From Haplomitrium mnioides (lineage: Eukaryota; Marchantiophyta; Haplomitriopsida; Calobryales): a DNA stretch of 39,824 nt. Position numbers and translations under genes: made by a program. Shown here one piece after another: positions 1 through 9,237 of this stretch. The notes under the pieces were generated by a model. It saw nothing but the letters and a program-made list of their open reading frames with translations, searched no databases and was not told where the DNA came from. How positions within the stretch are numbered: the first letter of the stretch is position 1; each line of letters begins with the position of its first letter. Location of the stretch: assembly GCA_049999725.1 (NCBI GenBank), contig JBNGIS010002560.1, positions 44,835-84,658 of the forward strand, written 5' to 3'.

Positions 1-1087
1 TCAACCTGACCTGCCAACACTTGCGATTTGTCTTCACCAACAAGCAGACCTTCGACCTTTTCTGCTGGGATTTTCTGCTTCAACCTCATTGAATCGATGA
101 GAAGAATGTTTTGGTTTCTGCTCCAAAACACCTGATTTGACTTGGAGACAAATCAATTTTCTTGGCCGATTCTTTGTCAACTGACCTCCTGTGATTTCTC
201 CCTCACAAATGAGCTCTTTTGATGTTTTTTTGCTGCTGCATTCTTCTCAGCAACACATCAAATTGATGAGCAGAATTCTGCGAGTTCTGCTTTGATCCAG
301 GTGATTCGACCTCCAGTCAAATCCTCTCTTGTGGGCAACTTGCTGTGATCAATAATCAGGCAGAAATTTCAGCAATTTCTGCCTCAATTTTGCTTGCTGT
401 CACTTCCTTTGACAAGATTTCTTCCTTCTTCAAATTCTTAAACCCTAAAAACTCCAACAAGCTATTGATTCTTTAGCAGCCAGTTTACTTCTTCAGCAAA
501 ATTCGCTACCTTCAAATTTTCTTCTTCAATTCTGAAGCAAAACCATTCGATTTTTCAGGAATAGTGTTCACAAGCAATGCTAGTGGTTTCTACTCTTCAA
601 CTTTTTTGTTCTGCAAATAATTCTACACTCTGCAACCACATACGATGGAGTATCGATTCTTTCTCCTCCTGTTTTCTTTTCTTACTTCTCGTCAGGTTAT
701 TTGTGCTCCACTTCCTGAACCTGCTCCGATGCTATGTTAAGAATGATGCACTGCTCAAGACACATGAATCACATACAAGGGGTGGAGGAAATGTCTTGTA
801 TTTTACAAGGGCTCGATGGCCTCAAATTACATCAAGGGGAAGAGTGCACGCACACAACTCCAAAATGCTCTATATATATAGCTAACCCTTTTTAACCTTG
901 GGGGCTGCCAAATCAGCCTGGCAGCCTATCAGAGCTCGTCAAATTAATATAGCCGAGTGATCCCTTTCTTGAGATTGCCTATTTTGAGTACCATGATGCC
1001 CTTGGGATGTTATCACTCCTAAAAATAGTGAAATAGCCCAGTAATGCTTCTAAAATTGCAACCTATTCATTAGTGCTTCAAATCACA
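1..1087. other. uncharacterised region with TATA-like site
   Basis: No recognisable gene. A loosely repeated block of about 165 bp may be present: the stretch near 85-140 (a GATGAG-AGAAT core, then TTCTGCT, then a GATTTGAC/GATTCGAC core) resembles the stretch near 250-315. A TATA-rich run (ctctatatatatagct) lies at 868-883, downstream of a 102-codon open frame at 577-885 that resembles nothing I know. The TATA run in otherwise noncoding DNA could be the promoter part of an old LTR, but I see no matching second LTR, PBS or polypurine tract. Confidence 0.3.
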
Positions 1088-3483
1088 GATTGATAGAGGC
1101 ATGGTTTTCAAAGTAAGCAAATTGATGAATGGAGCGTGGTTGCAACATTTTTGGGGGAGTGAGCATATTGATCAGTGGTGTTACTCCAACAATGTTTTCA
1201 AAGCAAGCATATCAATCAATAGAGTGGCACTTGGAGTGTTGTTTTAGAAGAAATCAAATTGTTGAATGGAGTGCAATTGCAACATTGTTTGGGGAGTGAG
1301 CACACTGACCAATGTAGAGACTTCAACATTTTTTTTGGAGCAAACATATTTATCGATGGAGTGGCAGTAGAGGTATTGTTTTGGAAGAAAGAGAATTGAT
1401 GAACGGAACGTCATTGTAACATTGCTTAGAAGGTGAGCACATTGATTAATGGAGTGACTCCAACATTGTTTTCGGAGCAAGTGTATTTATTGATGGAGTA
1501 GCAGTGGGGGAATTGTTTTGGGAATAAGAAATCTAGGTAATTGAGCATGATTGCAACATTGTTTAGGGAGTGAGCATATTGATCAATGGAGTGACTCCAA
1601 CAATGGCTTCAAGGCAAGCCTATTAGTTGATGGAGTGGCACTAGAGGTATTGATTTGGAAACAATCAAATTGATGAATGTAACACGGTTGCAACATTGTT
1701 TGGGGAGTGAGCACATTGATGAATGGAATGACTCCAACATTGTTTTAGAAGCAACAAAATTGATGAACAGAGTGTGGTTGTAATATTGTTTGGGGAATGG
1801 GCATATTGATGAATGAAGTGACTTCAACAATGTTTTAAGATCAAGCATATTAATTAACAAAGTGGAAGTGGGGGCATTGTTTTGAGAGAAAGAAAATTAA
1901 TGAATGGAGAGTGGTTGTAACATTGTTTGGGAAGTGAGGTTATTGATCAATGGAGTAACTCCAACATTGTTTTGGGAGCAAGCATATCTATCAATGGATT
2001 GGCAGTAGGGGCATTGTTTTTAGAGCAAGCAAATTAGTGAATAAAGAAGGGTTGCAACATTTTTTGGAGGGTGAGCACATTAATCAATTGAGTGACTCCA
2101 TCAATGTGTTCAAAGCAAGCATATTTATCGATGGAGTGGCATTTGGGGGAATTTTTTGGGAGCAAGAAAATTGATGAACACATCACGGTTGCAACATTGT
2201 TTGGAGAGTCAACATATCGACTATTAGAGTGACTCCCACAATGTGTTCTAAGCAAGCATATTAATCGATGTAGTGGCAGTGGAAGTGTTGACTTGGAAAC
2301 GAGCAAATTGATGATTGCAACATTGTTGCATCATTGTTTGGGGAGTGAGCACATTGATCATTGAAGTGACTCAAACATTCTTTTTGGAGCATGCATATTT
2401 ATCGATGCACTCGTAGTGAGGGCATTGTTTGTGAAGCAAGAAAATTAATGAACGTAGCAAAGTTGCAACATTATTTGAAGAGCGCACATATTATAGATGG
2501 AGTGACTCGAAACAATGTTTTTGAGGCAAGCACTCTTACTAATAGATTGGAAGTGGGGGTATCATTTTGAGAGCAAGCAAGCTCATGAAGCTAGTGTTGT
2601 TCCAACATTGTTTGGAGGAGCACTTTGATCAATGAAGTGACTTCAACATTGTTTTTAGAGCAAGAATATTATATTGATGGAGTGGCACTGGAGGAAATGT
2701 TTTGGGTGCAAGAAAATTGATGAACACAACATGGTTGCAATATTATTTCAAAAGTGAGCACATTGATAAATGGAGTGACTTTAACAATGTTTTGGAAGAA
2801 AGCGTATTTATCAATACAATAAGAGTGGGGGAATTGTTTTTGGAGCAAGCAAATTGATGAACGGAGCTTGGTTGCAACATCGTTTGGGGAGTGAGCACAT
2901 TGACGAATTGAGTGACTCCAACATTGTTTTCATGAGGAAGCATATTTGATAGAATGGCAATAGGGGCATGGTTTTAAGAGTAAGCAAATTGATGAACCAA
3001 GCATGGTTGCAACATTGTTTGGAGAGTGAACATATTAATCAATGGAGTGACTCCAACAATTTTTTCAGAGGAACCATATTTATTAATAGAGTGGTAGTAT
3101 GAGCATTGTTTTGGGAGCAAGGAAATTAATGAATGGACCTTGTTGCAACATTGTTTCGGGAGTGAGCACATTGATCGATGGAGTAACTCCAACATTGTTT
3201 TGGGAGCAAACATGTCTATCAATGGAGTGGTAGTAGAGGCAATGTTTTGAAAGCAAAAAAATTGATGAATAGAGAGTTGTTGCAACATTGTTTGGGGAGT
3301 GAGCACATTGATCAATGGAGTGACTCCAACAATGTTTTGGGAGCAAGCATATCTATCAAAAGAGTGGGAGTTAGGGCTTTTTTTTAGAGCAAGCAAATTA
3401 ATGAATGAAGTGTGGTTCCAACATTATTTGGAGAGTGAGCGAAATGGTCAATGAAGTTATTCCAACATTGTTTTGGGAGCAAG
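1088..3483. repeat. 137-bp satellite array built from three ~46-bp subunits
   Basis: A tandem array with a period of mostly 131-140 bp and about 17-18 copies. The marker 'caacattgttt' followed by 'gggagtgagcacattgat' starts units near 1141, 1280, 1417, 1554, 1690, 1784, 1918, 2054, 2190, 2329, 2465, 2600, 2738, 2874, 3008, 3143, 3281 and 3418. Each unit divides into three related subunits. A is about 44 bp and ends near 'ggagtgactc'; B is about 46 bp, with 'gggagcaagcatatt' and ending 'ggagtggcagt'; C is about 47 bp, with 'gagcaagcaaattgatg' and ending 'catggttg'. All three share the frame (c)a(a)cattgttt-ggga-ca-c-a-attgatgaatgga. The array begins in a C subunit and stops abruptly inside a B subunit at 3483. 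Minus-strand open frames up to 140 codons are by-products of the repeat: 137 is not a multiple of 3, so the frame rotates in each unit. Confidence 0.9.
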
Positions 3484-5738
3484 CTAGACCAACAACGACG
3501 AAGGCGACTAACATCACTGAGGGATAGTGCATGAGGTGCAAAAGGAGAACATGGAGACGACAATGGTGGTACCAACAACAAGATGACGATGATGGAACTA
3601 GCAAGCGACGATGGTGAGCGACCAGAGAATGATGGGGGAGTGCAACATGTGGCATGAGATCAGAGGCCGTAACATCGCGAGAGTTGCAAAGGTAAAGGAA
3701 GGCACAACATTTTGCCTTCTTATGAGGAAATGTGAGTGGGGGGAAATGTTTGAGCACCTATATAATGGGCAGAAATTTGGTTTAGTTAAATCAAATGAGA
3801 TAGACAACCATCGAGATTGGCAACGCCCTAGAGTACCAAAAACTTTTGTTGGTAGATGGATACATGAGGATCTCAAGTGGGACTAAAGAAGTGTGACCAG
3901 TCAAGGAGGGAGCATCATCATCGGCGATGGTAAATATTGGGTGCAAGTAGCTACACAAACACACGGAAGAAAATAAACAATTAGATGGGGAATGTCAAGG
4001 AAAACAAGGCCAAGGAAGGAAGTAGAGGCGAAAAAAACAGGAGTTAGGACTGATCTAGAATTCGCCAAGGAGAGCACCACCAAAAGGAAAAATACAAGGC
4101 AAGGAACAGCCATGGTCAAGAAACACTGGAATTGCGTGATAGTCTCAACCCAAGTCCACTAAGCATGTGGAGAGCCAAAGTTTTTGGAAGAACAATGGAG
4201 GGAGCCACAACAATAAAAGTGAGTCATCGAGAATTCTCCAAAGTCCAGCTAGAAGGCCGACAAAGGTAGGCCTTGCAATCCCAAGAATTGCCACTCTACC
4301 ACCAACATTCGGCTTTAAAGAGAAAGGAAATGGAAAATGATTAGCCAAGGGAAGGCACAAGGGGCAAAACACCAAAGTAATAGCCCACGGTCAAATTCAA
4401 GAGGTGGAGATCAGGCCTGGAACCACTGGCAGATTCGCAGGAATAGGCTAGAGCCAGAGAAGGGGTTAGAAATGAGATAGGCTGCCGTACCGGACCAAGG
4501 AAGCAAAGAAGAGCAGGCCAGCCAAGCTAGAGAGGCCTGAGAAACCTACAAACAAGACTGACTGAAGCCAGCCAAGACAAGTTTCCCTAACACTGAAAAC
4601 ATAATAAGCCAAAAGATCTGAGAGCCACACCATGAAACACTCAAAACAGCACTTACTATGTTTGTATGTAAGTCAACAAGACACCACCATGACCACAAGA
4701 TCAAGGTAAGAGAGGTTACTCCCTTGACTCCTCTATGATTGAACCAATCTAGGTTGTGGCTAAAGGATAGCAAAGAGAGAGGAAAAAAAAGGAAAAACAG
4801 CTTCAACCACAAAATAGCTAACAGAGAGGAGGGAGGTTGTACCCCAACAATAAAGCCATGAAGCCACAAAAGAGGCTGTAGGGGCATCCCAATCCCAATC
4901 ACTGTTGGCAGGCACTTCGCAGACAGGGCTAGCCCAAACAAAAAAGGAAACCAGAAGAGAAAGAAAAGGAAATCCACAAGGAGAAGGCAAGAGCATTAGG
5001 AGTCAAGCAACAATCCCACTTACAAAAGAACAAAGAAGAACTCAATGGAACCACATTGCGCACCTCAAGCTAGGGACATCGCCACCACCAACAAAGAAAG
5101 GAGCACCACGGAAAGATGAAGAGTGGTGACGAGAGACATGGGTGATGAAAGAAAAATAACCAAAAAACATGGCCTTCCAGAAACACTTGCAAACTTAGAA
5201 CCAAAGAAGACAAGGGACTTAAAACTAGCATGAGCGAGCTTCGCGAGTTTCCTCAACACCAAGTAGGAAAATGATCACTAGGATCCAACATTATATGCCA
5301 AAGAAACCAAATTAGCAAGGAAGTAATGAGACAAAGAGCCTAAGAAATCAACCTTTTCTTGAAAAGGAGAGGGAAACACCCTCTCACAAACATTCCACAC
5401 CTAGAAAAGGAAACATAAACACTATTAAAGTGAAAACAACTTGAAAATAAGCCAAACAATGCTAAGTGTAGAGGCAAACTTACCTAAGTATGGAAGGAAA
5501 TAGAATTATGAACCGCTAGCACCAAAGTGACATAATGAATAGCGCCAACACAAACTAATGTGATAACTTAGTGCCTAAGGCAGATTAGCAAGAAGGAACA
5601 ATGCCAAATGCACTGAAGACTAAGTGCATAGGGAGAAACTCTACAAAAGAAAGCTACTATTTTCTCTATAGTGGCATGCAACATGGCAGAGCAGCCAAAG
5701 GGGAATTGAATGCGCAACCTTGAGGTTGGGAGGCTTGG
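3484..5738. other. uncharacterised region, purine-rich plus strand
   Basis: No gene is recognised. The plus strand is rich in A and G, which leaves long pyrimidine-rich open frames on the minus strand that read as Leu/Phe/Ser-rich peptides and are probably not coding. A 91-codon open frame on the plus strand at 3611-3886 is richer in charged and aromatic residues (for example CEWGEMFEHLYNGQKFG), but I match it to no family. No LTR, terminal inverted repeat or transposase motif was found. The last five bases (cttgg, 5734-5738) are the left target-site duplication of the next element. Confidence 0.35.
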
Positions 5739-6123
5739 TGTAAAAGAACTCAAGGATCATCTTCCAAATAAGTAGCACTTCAAGAAAACTCTAATAGAGT
5801 TACACAGCTCAATGTTAATAAGCAAACCAAAGCCAAGAGTGCTAGCTAAAGCCAAACAACCAAAGAGCCAACCCTAATTGAGAGGAACTCTAGAATAAGG
5901 AGTGAGGTTAAGAAGCCCTTCTATTTTTTCAAGAGAATAGGGTGTCATCCCTCTTTCTTCACTTACAAGTCACTTCTAATTTCAACCCTAAAAGTGACTC
6001 TCTATTAAAAGTGACTTCGAAGGCAAGTAATCTTATCTCAACCATAAAAGTGACTCTTTACCACTTCCTTCATTCCTCTCAATTTTCTTGTAATTAGTAC
6101 AACCTTGTGCTTGAAGTTTTACA
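5739..6123 (-). repeat. E1 3' LTR
   Basis: About 385 bp, bounded by tgtaaaag and gttttaca on the plus strand. It matches 8708-9091 along its whole length and 21077-21464 (E3) more distantly. It contains three spaced copies of the short motif 'taaaagtgact'. The TATA-like 'tatttata' seen at the equivalent place in E2 and E3 is here degraded to 'tattttttc'. Confidence 0.9.
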
Positions 6124-6143
6124 TAATCCTTGCCATCTAATCG
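6124..6143 (-). other. E1 polypurine tract (degraded)
   Basis: It lies directly inside the 3' LTR. On the minus strand it reads as a purine-rich run (gatggcaaggat). The equivalent site in E3 is cleaner (agaagataggga). Such a tract primes plus-strand DNA synthesis in LTR retrotransposons. Confidence 0.5.
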
Positions 6144-6171
6144 ATGACGTCTCCGCCATTGTTGCAACTTT

Positions 6172-7440
6172 CAAATATTTGAATAGTCTCTTGAGTATTC
6201 TCAAGATGTGAAGAAGGTCCACAAGTAGCATCATAAAGTGGATAACCTATCCATGAAACCCTATATTGAACTTATAGATTCTGCCCTCACGTGATAACTC
6301 TTTTCATCAAATGTAGTTCGCTTTGAATTCTTTATGATTATCAAGAACAATAGTCAGAGGAGAAAGTTGAACACAATTTGGAAAGGAAGACAGACTAGGA
6401 ACAAAAGGCCTAAACTTAGAGACATGAAACACAAGATGAATCTTCATATCAAGAGGAAGGTCAACATTAAAAGCAACGGGAGAAAGAGCTTGAGAAATAG
6501 AGAAATGACCAATCCTAGAAGGAGATAAGTTAAAAACTTGAGTATCTTAAAGACAATGGGAGAATGTAAGTAGATAACATAACTAGGTCACCTAAAACAT
6601 AAGAGCAATCATGACGATGGCTATTTGCATATTATTTTGCCGATTTTAAGCAATAGGAAGATGGTTGCAAGCATCTTGTAAGGAAGATGATAAACGACAC
6701 AAATAAGTAGAAACACTTGGAACATTGGAGGAAGAAGAAGAAAGAAAACCATCAAGAACTAGAGGATGTTTACCCAAATTAATATAAAAAGAGAAAACCA
6801 AATACTTGCTTGTTTGGAGTTGTTGTAGGTAAACTCCACAACCGGTAAGAAACCATCCCAATTAGTATGATGAACATTGATGAACAAGCAAAGCATGTAC
6901 TCCATAGTGAGATTAGCACGCTCCGCTTGCCCATCTATTTGAAGATGATAAGTAGTAGATATAAAGAGTTTAGTGCCTAAAAGTTTGAACAACTCTTGCC
7001 AAAACTTTCGAGTAAAACGCAGATCTCTATCGGATATTAAGACCTTGGGCATTTCATAATGAAGGAAGACAATATCAAAGTAAATTTTCGCCGACTGTGG
7101 AGCATCTAATGTATCTACCGTCGGTGCTAAATGAATATGCTTGTTGAACTTGTCCACAAACACTACAATGCCAGTAAACCCATGAGTTATAGTTGGAAGT
7201 GAAGTGACAAAATTCAAAATCAGATGTTCCCAATAAGCAGTAGGAATTGGTAGTGGCTGAAATTTTTTTGATGGTTTTTGATGTGAAGCTTTGTTTCATT
7301 AACAACTTTCACACAAAGGAACAATGAAGCAACTCCATAGTTTTGTCTTTTCTAAGATGCTCTAAGATAGGAATGTCATATGCTTCTTGTAAACGAGCCA
7401 TTTGAAGTGTATCATCCTATTATACCTATAGTTGATGGCC
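6172..7440 (-). pseudogene. E1 integrase with C-terminal chromodomain
   Basis: Integrase joins retrotransposon DNA to the host genome; the chromodomain tail is thought to steer it toward particular chromatin. The longest open piece (6759-7217) is the catalytic core. It starts MNFVTSLP, where the family has an Asp in place of Asn, so the first catalytic acid is lost. The second (LISDRD) and the Glu (QIDGQAERAN) are kept. Upstream, the HHCC zinc finger is only partly present, with a small deletion near 7300. Downstream, the GPY/F module survives as SRIGHFSIS (Pro to His), followed by the VFHVSK motif near 6420. A chromodomain lies at about 6172-6360: EFK in one frame, then VQYRVSWIGYPLYDAT and SSHLENTQETIQIFE in another. 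The usual Trp after AT is Cys. Several stops and frameshifts make this a pseudogene. Confidence 0.85.
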
Positions 7441-7526
7441 TCAATATAGAATACCATCTCGAATAGAAAAACAATGATACTCACTATCAATGAATACTAA
7501 TTGTGCCTAAACAAGACTAAAAAATG

Positions 7527-7757
7527 TCATTTTCTTGTAGCTTGTAGCTTCTTGTTGCCATCAGCCATAGTCACTAAACTTCCCTTGATAAGCAAAACTT
7601 TAGCTTTGATTTTCTTTGCAAAATGTAATGACATAAAATTTTCAAAAATTTCACAATCTACCAACATTCTACAAGAGTGCTCATCAACCACACCGTCTAG
7701 ATGAAATAATATGCTTTTAATTCTTGTCGAGTTTTTCATTGCATTGGAACTAATCAA
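7527..7757 (-). pseudogene. E1 retropepsin-like protease remnant
   Basis: A 76-codon open piece containing VDEHSCRMLVDCEIFENF and MSLHFAKKIKA, which matches the pepsin-like active-site strand of Ty3 proteases (hydrophobic-D-S/T-G-A-x-x-N-F). The catalytic Asp is present, but the next residues are Cys and Glu instead of Ser/Thr and Gly. E2 has an aligned copy at 13714-14046. At its downstream end (about 7540) the sequence switches into material that in E3 lies beyond RNase H, which marks the deletion that removed RT and RNase H. The protease would cleave the gag-pol polyprotein; this copy is too short and altered to work. Confidence 0.7.
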
Positions 7758-7867
7758 GCTCCTAATAAATTGCTTGACTAACTTTACTGAGGTCAGTCGT
7801 TGCTATGATACTCTTCTTCAACAATTGTAGCTTGAACAAGAGCGGGTGGCCGATTCTCTCAATGTGG

Positions 7868-8676
7868 GCAATTTACATTCATGTGACCAAGTTGTCGACA
7901 ATAAAAACATCATCCACCTTGGTGTAGGTGCTTACGCTCCACATCAATGAGTGTCACTCTTTGCGCCGTATTAATCTCCATAGGTGCATCCTTATTTGGT
8001 GGCACACAAATATTTTGTAAATCTTGTTGTGGTCCTAGCAGAGCTTTGGTAGTTGCTAGAATGAGTCATATCGTTTAGCCATGCACATTGTTTCTTCTAG
8101 CTAAGAAGGCTCTCTCGTTGTCACTAACATTCTAGTGCGAGGCTTCAATCCTCAAATAAAGCAATCTAAAGCTTCTCTCTTGCCCATATTAGGAATTTGC
8201 TTAATGATATTGTGAAACTGCATGACATAGCTCCTTGCCATACCAAGTCGCTTTAACTATGCCAAACAACCTCTTGTCACTTTTTGAGCATTCAAAACCC
8301 TAAATCTTAGAGTCGCCGCTTCCTTGAACTCTTGCAAGAAAGCACTTGGAGCAATCATTCCACATTGAGCTTGTTCAATTTGATATCTCCACTATGTTTT
8401 TGCCACTACTTCCAATTGACTTATAGCAAATAGATTTCTTCAACCATCCTCTCTTATATTGGTAGCCTCAAAATATTGTTAGCAATTGAAAAAGAAATTC
8501 TCATATGCGTCACCAACTGTCTTCCCATCATATGCTTTTGGTTTGGGAAACCCCACATGATTTTCTTCTTCATGAAAATGTGCCATTTTCCCCATTTGCA
8601 TTTGAACTTCTAGAAGGCGAGAAAGATGTTCAATTTATTGTTGCATCACTTGCTTCCTCGCTTCTTGATTCTCCAT
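7868..8676 (-). pseudogene. E1 gag with CCHC zinc knuckle
   Basis: Gag forms the retrotransposon particle and packages its RNA. A plausible start codon at 8676 (MENQEARKQVMQQQ) lies 17 bp inside the primer binding site and opens a Gln/Glu-rich, coiled-coil-like N-terminus. A capsid-like region follows, broken by several stops. Near the C-terminus a CX2CX4HX4C knuckle, CFYCRQLGHMNVNC, is encoded at 7868-7909 with a stop just before it. The same order and clear nucleotide similarity are seen in E2 at 14050-14720. The region is non-functional because of stops, but identity is well supported by position, the knuckle and the E2 match. Confidence 0.75.
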
Positions 8677-8692
8677 TCCACCAAAAAGAACC

Positions 8693-8706
8693 GAGCTCTA
8701 ATACCA
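8693..8706 (-). other. E1 primer binding site (initiator Met tRNA type)
   Basis: The minus strand reads TGGTATTAGAGCTC, one base from the plant retrotransposon PBS core TGGTATCAGAGC, which pairs with the 3' end of initiator Met-tRNA. It sits one base inside the 5' LTR, as expected. Confidence 0.9.
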
Positions 8707-8707
8707 A

Positions 8708-9232
8708 TGTAAAAGATCTCAAAGACCGACTTCCAAAAAAGTAACACTTCAAGATAACTCTAATAGAGCTACACAACTCAAGGCCAAAAAGCAAACCAAA
8801 GCCAAGAGTGCTAGCTAAAGCTAAGCAACCAAAGAGCCAATCCTAGTTGAGAGGAACTTCAGAATAAGGAGTGAGGCTAAGAAGCCCTTCTAGTTTTTCA
8901 AGAGAAGAGGGTGTCATCCCTCTTTCTTCACTAACAAGTCACTTCTAATTTCAACCCTAAAAGTGTCTCTCTACTAAAAGTGATTTCGAAGGTAAGTGAT
9001 CTTATTTCAACCCTAAAAGTGACTCTTTATCACTTCCTTCATTCCTCTCAATTTTTTATATTTTGCACAACCTTGTGATTGTACTATTACATATACAAGA
9101 GAGGGAGTGTCATCCCTCTTTCTTAACTTAAAATTCACTTCTAATTTCAACCCTAAAAGTGACTCTCTACTACTTCATTTGCTCCTCTTTATTTTCTTGT
9201 AAATAACACAACCCTATGCTTGTACAATTACA
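8708..9232 (-). repeat. E1 5' LTR with duplicated tail
   Basis: Positions 8708-9091 align with the whole 3' LTR. About 140 bp more (9092-9232) repeats the outer end of the LTR: the block beginning 'gagggagtgtcatccctctt' and running to 'gtacaattaca' is a second copy of about 8925-9091. The target-site match (catgg, 9233-9237) follows the second copy, so the extra block lies inside the insertion. The LTR would carry promoter and polyadenylation signals. Confidence 0.85.
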
Positions 9233-9237
9233 CATGG

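Larger units (their letters stand above)
5739..9232 (-). mobile_element. E1: Ty3/gypsy chromovirus, internally deleted
   Basis: A 3.5-kb LTR retrotransposon on the minus strand. Its outer ends are TGTAA.../...TTACA. The flanking 5-bp target site is cttgg (5734-5738) against catgg (9233-9237), one mismatch. Order along the minus strand: 5' LTR, primer binding site, gag with a CCHC knuckle, protease, integrase, chromodomain, purine-rich tract, 3' LTR. Reverse transcriptase and RNase H are absent between protease and integrase. The two LTRs look about 90% alike by eye, so the copy is old. A chromodomain C-terminal to integrase defines the chromovirus branch of Ty3/gypsy elements. The copy cannot be autonomous. 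Confidence 0.9.

Noticed and set aside
2974-3396. 140-codon minus-strand open frame in the satellite, with Cys/His-rich repeats
   Set aside because: It is a by-product of the 137-bp repeat. The unit is not a multiple of three, so the frame rotates between units and no continuous protein can be encoded. Similar frames occur all along the array.
1088-3483. CRISPR-like array
   Set aside because: Repeats are head to tail with no unique spacers of constant length, and the setting is a plant nuclear genome.
4546-4977. Leu/Phe/Ser-rich minus-strand frame resembling a membrane protein
   Set aside because: The plus strand is purine-rich here, so the complement is pyrimidine-rich and reads as hydrophobic residues by composition. 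No family motif or supporting signal.
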